From Planctomycetota bacterium (GTDB taxonomy: Bacteria; Planctomycetota; Phycisphaerae; UBA1845; UTPLA1), in NCBI GenBank assembly GCA_016712275.1, contig JADJRI010000014.1:34385-98384 (forward strand): a stretch of DNA of 64,000 nucleotides. The letters run 5' to 3'. The notes under the pieces are model-generated. The model worked only from the letters and a program-made list of their open reading frames with translations. It made no database searches and was not told where the DNA came from. Made by a program: the position numbers and the translations under genes. This document shows, in pieces, positions 19,100 through 29,340 of the stretch. Within the stretch, counting starts at the first letter, position 1; every line of letters starts with the position of its first letter.

Positions 19100-19105
19100 T
19101 TCGAA

Positions 19106-20014
19106 TCATGGCTCCGAATCGATCAATGCGGTGGAAGCGGCCGTAATGGATGCCGGCTCGATGCCGAGGACGCCGAGCGCATCGCGTTCGACGATCGAGA
19201 CGAGCGATTGTCGCGGGATGGTCGGAAGATTTGTGCCGGTGACGAGATGATTCAGGCGATAGAGCGATTCGATGGCTTTTGTCGGCGTGCCGAATGGAAA
19301 GTCGCTGCCGAAAAGGAGCTTGTCGATGACGCCATATTGATAAGCGGCCAAAAGCGCGTTGTAGGCCTGCCATGGCCGTTGAATGAGCGAAGCGATATCG
19401 GCATAGACATTGGCATGTTTGCCGAGAAGAACGACGCACTCGTCGATCCAGGGGTAACCCATATGGGCGATGACAAGGCGCAGTTGCGGCAGATCGCGGG
19501 CGACTTCATCGAGAAGCGAAGGACGGGCGAATTCCATTTTCGCGGCTGCGTTGAAATGGATGCCCTGTTGGAAGAGAACGGGCTTGCGCAATCGGGCCGC
19601 CTCGCTGAAGACCTGCATCGCCCGGCTGTCGGAAGGATGAAAATCCTGCGCGGCGGGGGAGACGGCGATGGCGCGCATGCCATATTCGGCGTGGGCCTTT
19701 TCCAGTTCTTCGAGGGCTTCGTCGACGTTGGTGGGATCGATGCCGGCCACGCCGATCAGTCGATCGGGGGCTTGCCTTACATAATTGAAGATGAGCTCGT
19801 TTGGAACGGTGACGCCGAGGTATCGACTTTTGAATGCGATGACGAAAGCCTTGTCGATGGGTTCGGTGGCCTTGCGATGGTGGTCCATCGAGGCATCGGG
19901 GCGGCCGTTGCCACCCATCTCCGACGAATGGGCATGTCGGGCGGCGACGCCGATGGAGGCCGCACTCACCTGCTCGGCGGACTCCCAAATGTGTGTATGA
20001 CAATCGACGATCAC
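19106..20014 (-). CDS. amidohydrolase-2 family metal-dependent hydrolase
   Basis: The protein starts MIVDCHTHIW (HxH metal ligands), then FQQGIHFNAAAK, VIAHMGYPWIDE with a metal-ligand His, and FGSDFPFGTP with the catalytic Asp near the end. This is the TIM-barrel amidohydrolase-2 (ACMSD-like) pattern; members decarboxylate or hydrolyse aromatic and other small molecules. The substrate is unknown. An ACMSD role would fit with haaO biochemically, but the two genes are about 14 kb apart, so this is speculative. Confidence 0.85.
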   Translation of the reverse strand: MIVDCHTHIWESAEQVSAASIGVAARHAHSSEMGGNGRPDASMDHHRKATEPIDKAFVIAFKSRYLGVTVPNELIFNYVRQAPDRLIGVAGIDPTNVDEALEELEKAHAEYGMRAIAVSPAAQDFHPSDSRAMQVFSEAARLRKPVLFQQGIHFNAAAKMEFARPSLLDEVARDLPQLRLVIAHMGYPWIDECVVLLGKHANVYADIASLIQRPWQAYNALLAAYQYGVIDKLLFGSDFPFGTPTKAIESLYRLNHLVTGTNLPTIPRQSLVSIVERDALGVLGIEPASITAASTALIDSEP

Positions 20015-20314
20015 GGCTGGTCCTTCGTGTGCACAGAAAACCTAGCGTTTCGTTTGCAGGTCAAGGCAAAGCCATACACGTTAGAATTTCGCGGAAATCC
20101 GATTCATGGTTGCCTCAACGATTTCGAACGGTATTGAACCAGAAAAAGGGTTGCGCCGCCATTCTGCGATCTTAAGGGGTGCATTGAGCCATGGAAGGAT
20201 GAAATGGTAAGGGAGTTTACTGACCTGCACGCGACGATTTTTGACCCAAGCGCTTGTTAGGTCGATGACCATGGAGCAACAAGCGAGAAATACGAATAAG
20301 AAGGTCGAAAATGA

Positions 20315-20343
20315 TTGACATCATGCGCGGGGCTTTGTAATTT
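20315..20343 (+). promoter_or_regulatory. sigma-70-like promoter candidate
   Basis: A perfect TTGACA (20315-20320), a 17-base spacer, and a weak -10 TAATTT (20338-20343). It would give a leader of about 530 bases to the large secreted protein. Confidence 0.3.
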
Positions 20344-20354
20344 GGTTGTTATCG

Positions 20355-20377
20355 GAAATGACCGATCCGGTCATTTC
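20355..20377. promoter_or_regulatory. inverted repeat, possible operator
   Basis: GAAATGACCG-ATC-CGGTCATTTC, a perfect 10-base dyad just downstream of the promoter candidate. It could also form a leader hairpin. Confidence 0.4.
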
Positions 20378-20883
20378 GATGAAGTGTTGCGGGATTGTGT
20401 TTGGACGAAATTAGGGTGCGTCCAAGCGTTCCTTGAATAAGTTGTTCGGGTTCAATTCCGCACAAGCCGTTCGCAATACATGGGATAGGGTGTCGACGGT
20501 AGAAAGCCGGCGGCATTCTGGTATGCGTTTACGGTGAATGGTGGGAGAATTGGGAGCCAATCGGGCGAAGTTTTGGGAGCATCTTGATGCATCGTTCCAT
20601 TCTGACGATGTGTCAAATGTTTAATCGCGCGCCGCTCGTTTCGCATTGATGTCCAATGCAGACGAGAGGTTGTTGCGTTACCCGAATCACTTCTTTGTTC
20701 GACCGCTTGCCCATTCAAATGTCGGTGTGACGCACGCTGGAATTATTTGAAATTCGGCTATGCGATGCTCTGTCATGCGTTGCATGGAGCGGCAGAGAAT
20801 TTGAAGCAATGAACGGGAAAGGCAGTATTCTGCATTGAACGATGTCCCTGGATAGGGTGGGACGCAAACGGGAGTTTCGATCC

Positions 20884-23800
20884 ATGATTATGAAGAGAAA
20901 ACTTGGCGCGAATGTTGCACTGGTGAGTTGTTGTTGTGCTTTCTGGATGATCGCGAACTCACCCGCAGTGTATGGCGACTGTGTTGTTCCCGATAACGGA
21001 GGCGGCACGATTACGCTTCCTCCGGCCGGCTGCGCCTATCTCAGCCCGGACGAAGTTCACATGATTATCGATGGTCTGCCGCCGGGGACAACCATTGAAT
21101 TCGCACCGATACACCGGGATTTCATTTGCGAATCCGGCGCGCAGGGATTTCCGGGTTGTCCGCCGCCCGGCATTTGTGAGGTGCCCGGTCCCGGAACCGG
21201 CAACACCGATTGTTTCATTTCTGAAGGTCGATTCCAGGTGAACGGAACCGGAACGCTGGCCGGGTTCAATCGATCGATCTCGATTCCGCTCAGTTGCCAG
21301 GTTCGTACCGCGGCCCGGGCTCCCGGTGCGCCGGTTCAATCATTCGATACGTCGATGTTTTTCTTGCAGGGACAAATCTTTGGCGACCCGGATTTTGATC
21401 AGCTTCAAATCACTGCAGGCAACGGATTTGGACTTCCGAGTCCCGGCCATACGACGCTGACCCAGCTTCCCGGCGGCAATTGGGCCGTCGACAGCTTTTT
21501 TGATATCACCTATCGCATCGACTTTGTCGGCGCTCCGGGCGGACCGCTCGGCGGCATGTCGGGGTCGACGACTGGTACGATTCGCATGGAAGCGGGGCTT
21601 CCCCCCGGTGCGGGACTTGCCTGCTGCCTGCCCAACGGCCAATGCGTGGATGTCACCACGACGGCACAGTGTGCTCAAATTGGCGGCATTGCACAACCTC
21701 CCGGTTCCAGTTGCTTTACCGTAAATTGCGGGCCGCAGATTCAGGCCTGCTGTCTGCCGACGGGCGGATGCCTTGATCTCGATCCAGTGGATTGCGATGC
21801 ACACGGCGGCATTTCACAAGGCCCGGCACCACCTGCGCAAATACAAATTGCGGCGGTGTAAACTGCGGTCCGACACCGGACGGCAGCGCGTGCCAACAGG
21901 TGTCGTGCCCGCTCACCAGCCAGCAATGCCTTCCGACATGCGTCAACTACGATCCAAGCACCGGTCAGTCCACCGTGCTATCCTGCGATTGCAAGCGGGC
22001 GGCCGATTGTCGAGTTGTATTCTCAGGCCCCGGTGGCGGCGGTAATGGGGATGAAGGCGGCGGTCCGCGCGGCGGCGGAAATCCGTGCGTCGTTCCGGAT
22101 AATGGTGGCGGCACCGTGCCACTACCGCCCGTCGGCTGCCCCTATCTCAGCCCGGATGAATTTCACATGATTGTGGCCGGCCTCCCGGCAGGAACCACCA
22201 TCGTATTGGGCGTTTCTCACCAGGAATTCTTCTGCCGCGGCGGCGCGCCGGGACAAAATGTATGCTCCTTCCCGGTTCCCATTCCGAATGTCGATTGCGA
22301 TCAGAATGGCGGATCACTGGGCGGCCAGCAGGAATGTACTGATTCCACTCTTCTGATGAACATGAACGGGACAGGTGGGCTCGCCGGGTTCAACGGGCCA
22401 TCGCTATGCCCGTGACGTTTGAAACGCACACGGACCGCGAACTCCCGGCAACCCGGTCCAATCGTTTGATACGGACATGTTCCGACTGTTCGGCCAGATC
22501 ACAGGCGATCCGGATTTCGACCTACTACGGGTTACGGCAGGTACGGACTTCGGCCTGCCCAGTCCGGGACACACGACACTGACGCAGCTTCCGGGCGGCA
22601 ATTGGGCCGTCGACAGCTTCTTCTACATTACATACCGAATCGACTTTGTCGGCGCGCCGGGTAGCGTATTGGCCGGTATGTCCGGGTCCACCACTGGGAC
22701 CATTCGCATGGGCGCCGGTACCGGACCGTCGTGCGAGGGCAATTGCCCGGCAGGCACGATCTGCAATGAGGTGCGGACCGTGAACGCGGACGGGACAATG
22801 GACATTTGCTGTGAGTGTGTGCCGATCAATCAAGCCTGCTGTCTGCCGACCGGCGCATGCGTCGATGTCGATGCATTCAGTTGCACGGTTGAATTCGGCG
22901 GGACACCGCAGGGTATTGGAACGACCTGTGCCACGGCGAACTGCAACGCGGCGGAATGCAGCCCCACGCCGAACGGTGATGCCTGTAATCCATCACCCTG
23001 TCCCGGCGAAGGTCAGATTTGTCTGCCGACCTGCATCAACTACGATCCCAACACCGGTCAATCCACGGTCGTGTCGTGTGATTGTCGCGACGAGTTGGAA
23101 TGTCACGCGGTCATCCAGGATGGCGGCAACGGTGACGGAGATGGCGAAGTGACGCCGCATGGCGGCGGCAATCCTTGCGTCGTGGCGGACGCCGGCGGTA
23201 CGGTGACACTGCCGCCTGCGGGTTGTGCGTATCTGAGCCCGGATGATGTTCATATGATTCTGGATGGTCTGCCGGCCGGCACGACACTCCAGCTTGCGCC
23301 GATTCACACCAACTTTATCTGCGGCGGTCCCGCGGGAACGCAGGGCGTTTGCCATACGCTCCTGCCGCCGACCGTCTGCGAAGACACGGGCGGCGTGCTG
23401 GGGGGCAACTTCGATTGTTTCGAATCGGACGCCAACTTTACGATCAATGGCACCGGCACACTGGCAGGGTTCAATCGAACCGCGCTGATTCCGTTGTCGT
23501 GCGAAGTGGTGACCGCGCCGCGAACGCCGGGCGACGCTGTACAATCGTTCGATACAGACATGTTCCGAATGTTCGGCCAAATCACCGGCGATCCCGATTT
23601 CGACTTGTTGCGGGTCACCGGCGGAACGGACTTTGGTTTACCGAGCCCCGGCCATACGACCCTGACACAACTGCCGGGCGGCAACTGGGCAGTGGATAGC
23701 TTCTTTGACATCACCTATCGCATCGACTTTGTCGGCGCTCCGGGTGGTCCGCTTGCGGGTATGTCCGGTTCGACGACGGCGACCATTCGCATGGCGACCG

Positions 23801-25221
23801 GCAGCGGTCCGGCCTGTCAGGGCGTTTGCCCGCCGGGCACGGTCTGCCGCGAAGTTCGGACGGTACAGGCCGATGGATCAATCACAGTTTGCTGTGTTTG
23901 CGAACCGATTTCCACCACGGAAGCATGCTGTCTGCCCAATGCCGCGTGCGTCGATGTCGATGCAGTAACCTGCGCAGACCTCGGTGGCATCGCACAGGGC
24001 CCAGGGACGACCTGCGCGACGACGACATGCAACGCATCGGATTGCAATCCGACACCCAATGGCGATGGCTGCAATCCATTCCCGTGTCCCAACGATGGCC
24101 ATGCCTGCGTACCGGTCTGTGCGGTTTTTGACCCCACAACCGGTCAGACGCTGATCACGGTTTGCGAATGCAAGTTCGATGACGCCTGCCAGATTCGGTT
24201 TGCACCGGGCAGCGCTCCCGGCGGCGGCCCCGACGGTGGAGATGGCCCGCGCGGCGGCGGCAACCCTTGCGTGGTTGCTGACAATGGCGGCGGTACGGTT
24301 TCGTTGCCTCCGGCTGGCTGCGATTATCTCAGCCCCACGGATGTTCACGAGATTATCGACGGACTTCCGCCGGGCACGACGATTCAGTTGGCGCCGATAC
24401 ACACCAACTTTATCTGCCATGAGCAATCCGGTAATCCCGGTGTCGTTTGCACTTTCAATCCTCCTCCGGGCGTTTGCGAAGTTCCCGGCGGGACGTTCAG
24501 CGGACAACGCGATTGCTTCGATTCGGACGCGCAATTCACACTGACAGGAACCGGTGCTTTGGCCGGTTTCAATCGAACGGCGATCCTGCCGCTCCAGTGT
24601 GAAGTGCATACGGCGCCGCGCCTGCCGGGTCAGCCGGTACAATCGTTCGATACAGACATGTTCCGAATGTTCGGCCAAATCACCGGCGATCCCGATTTCG
24701 ACTTGTTGCGGGTCACCGGCGGAACGGACTTTGGTTTACCGAGCCCCGGCCATACGACCCTGACACAACTGCCGGGCGGCAACTGGGCAGTGGATAGCTT
24801 CTTTGACATCACCTATCGCATCGACTTTGTCGCGGCTCCGGGTGGTCCGCTTGCGGGCATGTCCGGTTCGACGACGGCGACCATACGCATGGCGACCGGC
24901 GGCGGCGCTCCATCGTGCGAGGGTGTCTGCCCGCCGGGCACGACCTGTCGCGAAGTGCGAACGCTGTTGCCGGACGGCCGGATCAACGTCTGCTGCGTCT
25001 GTGAACCGTACTGTGCGTGCCCGGGCGATGTCTATGCCGATGGCGTGCTTAACGGCAAGGACATTCAGGCGTTTGTTGATTGCCTGCTTGGTGTTGGGGC
25101 ACCGGGCGCGCTCATCAACTGTGCCTGCGTTGACTTTGATAACAATGGCCCCAGCATGAGCGATGTGCCACAGTTTGTTCAGGCCATTCTGACCAAACAG
25201 CCTTGCTCGCCGACGCCGTAA
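20884..25221 (+). CDS. secreted four-module Cys-rich repeat protein with dockerin-like tail, frameshifted
   Basis: The start has a signal peptide (VALVSCCCAFWMIANSPAVYG). Four homologous modules of about 200 residues follow (DNA about 20976-21590, 22078-22710, 23164-23800 and 24259-24893). Each opens GGGNPCVV and carries LPPAGCxYLSPDDVHMI, GTGxLAGFNR, FGLPSPGHTTLTQLPGGNW and YRIDFVGAPGG. Cys-rich linkers of the ACCLPTGACVDVDA type separate them. The last about 65 residues (CPGDVYADGVLNGKDIQAFV to SDVPQFVQAIL) resemble a dockerin type I pair. Three single-base losses, near 21820, 22400 and 22431, split the frame; restoring them gives about 1,445 residues. Surface or matrix location is inferred. 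Confidence 0.8.
23539..23734 (+). repeat. perfect 196-base internal repeat, copy A
   Basis: Identical base for base to 24637-24832 (offset 1,098). It encodes the most conserved part of module 3. Confidence 0.92.
24637..24832 (+). repeat. perfect 196-base internal repeat, copy B
   Basis: Second copy, in module 4. Flanking sequence diverges immediately on the left and mildly on the right. Confidence 0.92.
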
Positions 25222-25246
25222 GCGAGTCGATCATTTTCAAGTTTTG

Positions 25247-25287
25247 TCGGGGGCGGGCATTTATTGATGTCCGCCCCCGATTTTTTT
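25247..25287 (+). terminator. rho-independent terminator of the repeat-module gene
   Basis: TCGGGGGCGGGCAT, loop TTATTG, ATGTCCGCCCCCGA, then seven T. The 14-base stem has one G-U pair. It lies 25 bases after the stop. Confidence 0.92.
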
Positions 25288-25435
25288 GATGCAAGATTCG
25301 GGGGATTGCGTTTTGCCGCGATGATGGGAACGGTTTCTTTCGCCGCTCCGCGGCTGAGGACAATTTGATCGTTTGTCCCGCAGCTTACGTTTTGGACATT
25401 GTTCTTTCGCTGCTCTGCGGCTGCAAAGGAAATAT

Positions 25436-26368
25436 CTATGTATTTGCAGAAGGACTTTGGAATATACCGCAATTCGGGAAGGTGAATGAAAAGCCGTACC
25501 ATCGAGTGAAAAGTTGCATGGGGCGCTGTTTCAATTCGAGGCGGTGGTTTGTGTTCAGCGATTGGCCGGTTGCGATTGCGGATGGAATGCCGGTTTGGCT
25601 GTCGATTAAAATTTCGATCGTGTAATCTGGTTCCAGCGAATCGACAATTTGTCCCCCGGCCGCGCGCAATGCGGTCATTGGATAGAATCTCTGAGTTCGG
25701 CCGGTCCAAACTCCCAGACCCAATTCCATTTCGGGCAATCTGGGGTCCGTTGGCGCCATGGTTCGTCGAAAGCCGGGCGGAAAAAAACCACGCTTCGAAA
25801 GTCTCGTCCATTCCGCGATTCGGCCCATGGCCCTGGCGAACAAGGTTGGCTTTGATCGGGCCAGCAGCATGTCACCACGCCGGGCGGCCTGTTCAGCGGT
25901 CATGTGAAGCAACGGCGCGATTTCAAGGGAGCGGCCTTCAAGCGGACCCTTGACACACTTCCCAGTGACATGGTCCCAGTATGAACCCGTTTCGGCATCG
26001 CCGAGAACAGAGAGGCCGTTGTACAGGCCGCGGTGGCCGAATTGGTGAGTTCTGCCGTCGATGATTGGAGTCATACTGACTCCCGAGTTGCAGACCACTC
26101 CAGAAGGAAACCAGCCACGGTTTCCCCGCGATGTCTCCTGCGCAACATGGTGATATGCCATTTGGGTGGTGATCAACGCGACCGGCTGAACGGGCAATTC
26201 GGTGACGAGAACGGGCGTACGTTGGCGAATGCGGCCACGTTCAACCAGACCAGTCAGTTGCTCGTACTGGAGAACCCGAAACGGCGCGAAAACATCGCGG
26301 TCGAAGAGCGCAGCGCGCGAGGGATCGAATGCGCTCGACGGTTCACTGGCGATCATCGACTCTGCCAT
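25436..26368 (-). CDS. DUF3179 domain protein
   Basis: About 310 residues from ATG 26368, which has AGGTGA just upstream; the frame is open to 26464. The N-terminal region (AALFDRDVFAPFRVLQYEQL, VLVTELPVQPVALIT) leads to the DUF3179 core: VCNSGVSMTPIIDG, FGHRGLYNGLSVLGDAETGS and YWDHVTGKCVKGPLEG. A C-terminal extension contains EMELGLGVWTGRTQRFYPM. The family is of unknown function. It is divergent from the glycosyltransferase with about 195 bases between starts. Confidence 0.8.
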   Translation of the reverse strand: MAESMIASEPSSAFDPSRAALFDRDVFAPFRVLQYEQLTGLVERGRIRQRTPVLVTELPVQPVALITTQMAYHHVAQETSRGNRGWFPSGVVCNSGVSMTPIIDGRTHQFGHRGLYNGLSVLGDAETGSYWDHVTGKCVKGPLEGRSLEIAPLLHMTAEQAARRGDMLLARSKPTLFARAMGRIAEWTRLSKRGFFPPGFRRTMAPTDPRLPEMELGLGVWTGRTQRFYPMTALRAAGGQIVDSLEPDYTIEILIDSQTGIPSAIATGQSLNTNHRLELKQRPMQLFTRWYGFSFTFPNCGIFQSPSANT

Positions 26369-26563
26369 GCAGTCACCTGCCTCCATGATACCCCATGATC
26401 GCGGCCGGTTCATCGGCGGAAAATGCGCATCGAGGCGCAGCATGCTCGTCGTCGAACCGATCATGCCCGTGGTGGGACATTGCCACCCTCAAGACAAGCC
26501 GCACCGACGAAGCGGTCGATATCAAATCAGCACGACTCAATCGAAGGTCTTGGGAACCAGCCG

Positions 26564-27895
26564 ATGTGGGTACTGACGACATTCTTCGCAATGACCAGCC
26601 TTGTCATACTCTGGCTATGTGCGGCGTATTTCGTTGTCCTGCGCTTTGTGGGAATTGTTCGCAAGCGGCCGAGCCCCGTCGAGCCGGAGACGCTTCCGCG
26701 CCTGTCGGTTGTGGTGCCCTGTTTCAATGAAGCGCGTCTCATCGAACAGAAGCTGGAGAATCTGCTTCAGTGTGACTACCCGTCTTATCGCGTTGAGTTT
26801 ATTTTTGTCGATGGGGGCAGCCACGACGGCACGCTTGAGTTACTGAAGACAAACGCGCCATCGCAGCGTCGAATCCGCATTTACGAATCGCCGGCCAAGG
26901 GCAAGATCAACCAGCTTAATCATGTACTGCCCAAACTGACCGGGGAAATTGTCGTCATCACGGATGCGGACGGCATGATGGAGCGGGACACCCTGCGAAA
27001 GTTTGCCGCTGAATTCGCGGTAGAAGATGTACCTTGGGTGGTGGGGGCTTACAGTCGGCCCTCGCAGTCAATCTGGCGGGATCGGTGCTTTTGGGATTCG
27101 CAAAATCGCGGACGGCTGATCGAGTCCGATGCACATGGAAGCTCGATCGTGATTGCGACCTGCTATGCATTTCGCCGGGAATTGCTCAGGCAGTTTCCCG
27201 AGGATGTTGTGGCCGACGACGTATTCATCGGTTTTTTGGCGCACAGCCAATCGAAGCGGGTTGTGTATTCGCGGGCGGCGCGGGTGACGGAAGTTCGCGG
27301 CCCGGGCGGCATTGCCGAATTTCTCTCGCACAAGTTTCGCAAGAACAATGCATTCCTGCGGGAATCGCTGCGGTTCATCTATCGCCTGCCCGACATGAAC
27401 GGCCTCAGCAAGCTGATGATGCTGACGCGCACGGCGCAACAACTTCTATTGCCGTGGTGTGTGGGGGTATGGTCTTTGCTTGCGTTGACGCTGCTTACCC
27501 TGGGACGCATCGACATCCTCGTCATGGCCGCGGCGACGCTGCTGCTGAGTCTGCTCGTTGCCAGACAGGCATTTCAGTCGATTGACGTGCCGCCTGGCGT
27601 CAAGGAGCGGTTCGGCCTGCACAAATATGGCGTCGTGTTTCTTGAGACGATTTGCGTACTGTTTGCCGCAGCTTTGAGCTATCCCTATTTTCGCCAGAAT
27701 AGTTCATACGCGCGGATTTCAAACCGAAATGTCGGGGCGGGCGAATCGCACGACCATCTTGTACGCATCGTTTCGCCGCCCGATTCGCTTCATCTGTCAT
27801 CCCCCCGGCTTGTCGATCGCATGGGTCTGCCGGTTTCCATTCGTGCCGCGGCCGACGCGGTCGGCGAAGCGGTCATTATGCCCATAGGAGCCTGA
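26564..27895 (+). CDS. membrane family-2 glycosyltransferase
   Basis: An N-terminal transmembrane helix (VLTTFFAMTSLVILWLCAAY) precedes a GT-A domain. It has LSVVVPCFNEARLIEQKLEN, IFVDGGSHDGTLELL, the metal-binding ITDADGMMERDTL, a VADDVFIGF acceptor-site segment and an RKNNAFLRESL stretch in place of the QxxRW motif of processive synthases. Two or three C-terminal helices follow (LLALTLLTLGRIDILVMAAA; YGVVFLETICVLFAAALSY). It likely transfers a sugar to a lipid or extracellular glycan at the inner membrane. ATG 26564 is chosen over the longer frame from 26423. The radical SAM gene starts 3 bases after its stop, so they are one operon. Confidence 0.85.
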   Translation: MWVLTTFFAMTSLVILWLCAAYFVVLRFVGIVRKRPSPVEPETLPRLSVVVPCFNEARLIEQKLENLLQCDYPSYRVEFIFVDGGSHDGTLELLKTNAPSQRRIRIYESPAKGKINQLNHVLPKLTGEIVVITDADGMMERDTLRKFAAEFAVEDVPWVVGAYSRPSQSIWRDRCFWDSQNRGRLIESDAHGSSIVIATCYAFRRELLRQFPEDVVADDVFIGFLAHSQSKRVVYSRAARVTEVRGPGGIAEFLSHKFRKNNAFLRESLRFIYRLPDMNGLSKLMMLTRTAQQLLLPWCVGVWSLLALTLLTLGRIDILVMAAATLLLSLLVARQAFQSIDVPPGVKERFGLHKYGVVFLETICVLFAAALSYPYFRQNSSYARISNRNVGAGESHDHLVRIVSPPDSLHLSSPRLVDRMGLPVSIRAAADAVGEAVIMPIGA

Positions 27896-27898
27896 CGC

Positions 27899-29292
27899 AT
27901 GCGCATTGCCTTACTGTCGCCCCCCTTTAAGAAGGACTACATGCGGAATGCCCGATGCGATTTTGTTTCGCTTTCGGCAACGCAGTGGTATCCGCTCTGG
28001 CTGGGATATGCCGGCGCATGGCTCGAGCATTGTGGCCATGAGGTGAATCTGATCGATGCGCCGTCCAGATACATGACCGAGGAGGATGTGGCCCGTGAAC
28101 TTTCCAAATGGGGGCCGGACTTGCTGGTGGTTTATCCGGGACAAAAGAGCCGCGCGAACGACGTCGAAATCGCCGATCGATTGACTGACAAACTGCGCTG
28201 CATGTCGGTGTTTGTCGGTCCGTATTTTGGGGCTCGGCCGGTTGATACGCTGAAAATGTCCCGCAATGTGCAGTATGGAATTGTCAGTGAAATGGAATAT
28301 CCGCTGGCCGAGCTGGCGGCGGGGCGTCGGCCCAATGAGATTCAGAATCTACTTTATCGCGACGGCGACGCGATCGTCGCCAACGAGAAAAGACCCTACC
28401 TTACATCCAAGCAACTCGACCAGATTCCGTTCGTATCGAGATTTTTTCAGAAACACGTTCAAATCCGCGACTACAAGACGATCTCCGAATTTTATCCGTT
28501 CATGGATATTCTGACGGGTCGTGGCTGCAATTGGGGGCAGTGCACCTTTTGTCTTTGGGTGCATACGCATGTCACCGGATTTACCTACAATATTCGAAGC
28601 GTCGAGAATGTTCTGGATGAATTCGATTACATCGTATCCGACATACCGGAAATACGCGGCGTGATGCTGCAGGACGATATGCTGACCGACAATCGCGCCC
28701 TGGAATTCTCGGCGCAGAAGATTCGCCGCAAGAACAAGCTGGCCTGGTCCTGCTATGCCAGAAGCAATTTGACCTATGAAACCATGCGCGTCATGAAGCA
28801 GGCCGGATGCCGGGTTGTGCATGTCGGCTATGAGTCGGCCGATCAAAAAATAAACTATGCGATCAAAAAAGGTGTGACGGTCAAGAAGATGACCGAGTTT
28901 ACACGGGACGCCAAACGGGCCGGGCTTACATCCACGGCGACTTTGTCATCGGTTTTCCGGGCGAGACGCGGGCGACCGCCGAAGCGACGATCCGCTGGGC
29001 CAAGGAAATGAATCCGGATACGGCACAGTTTCAATTGGCGAATGTGCTGGAAGGTACGCCGATGCACGAAACGCTTGAGAGCAAGGGGTGGCTGAATGAA
29101 AACGGCGAACCGGATTATCCGGAATTTTCCAACAGCGAGATTCGTGCCACGGCCAAGCGGGCATACCGACGGTTTTACATTTCACCTTCTTATGCCATGA
29201 AATGCATGCGTCATCCCTACGAGCATCTTTTCGGCCGGCTCAAGACGATTTCGAGAGCCATTCCAGCCATGTTCTGGTCGCAGTGGGCATAG
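27899..29292 (+). CDS. B12-binding-type radical SAM protein, one frameshift
   Basis: The N-terminal about 150 residues look like a cobalamin-binding Rossmann domain (RIALLSPPFKKDYMRNARCD, WYPLWLGYAGAWLEHCGHEV, LLVVYPGQKS). The radical SAM core has the cluster motif GRGCNWGQCTFCLW, a Cx4Cx2C spacing instead of CxxxCxxC, then GVMLQDDMLTDNRALEF and WSCYARSNLTYETM. A one-base shift near 28925 interrupts the core; beyond it HIHGDFVIGFPGETRATAEA continues to a helical C-terminus. Relatives (HpnJ-like, ladder-type enzymes) modify lipids or natural products, often with methyl- or glycyl-radical chemistry. The reaction here is unknown. Confidence 0.75.
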
Positions 29293-29340
29293 AATTGCGT
29301 TGCGCTAAATGGGAGTGCTGAGACTGACTATGAGGGAAAC

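Larger units (their letters stand above)
20015..20883. other. long non-coding region upstream of the repeat-module gene
   Basis: No convincing gene. It contains a promoter-like site at 20315-20343 and a 10-base inverted repeat at 20355-20377. A ribosome binding site GGGAG lies at about 20870, upstream of ATG 20884. Confidence 0.6.

Noticed and set aside
20452..20718. 88-codon open frame in the long gap before the repeat-module gene
   Set aside because: No ribosome binding site and no protein-like composition or family pattern.
20976..24893. CRISPR-like repeats
   Set aside because: The repeats are large coding modules with conserved protein sequence and no spacer pattern.
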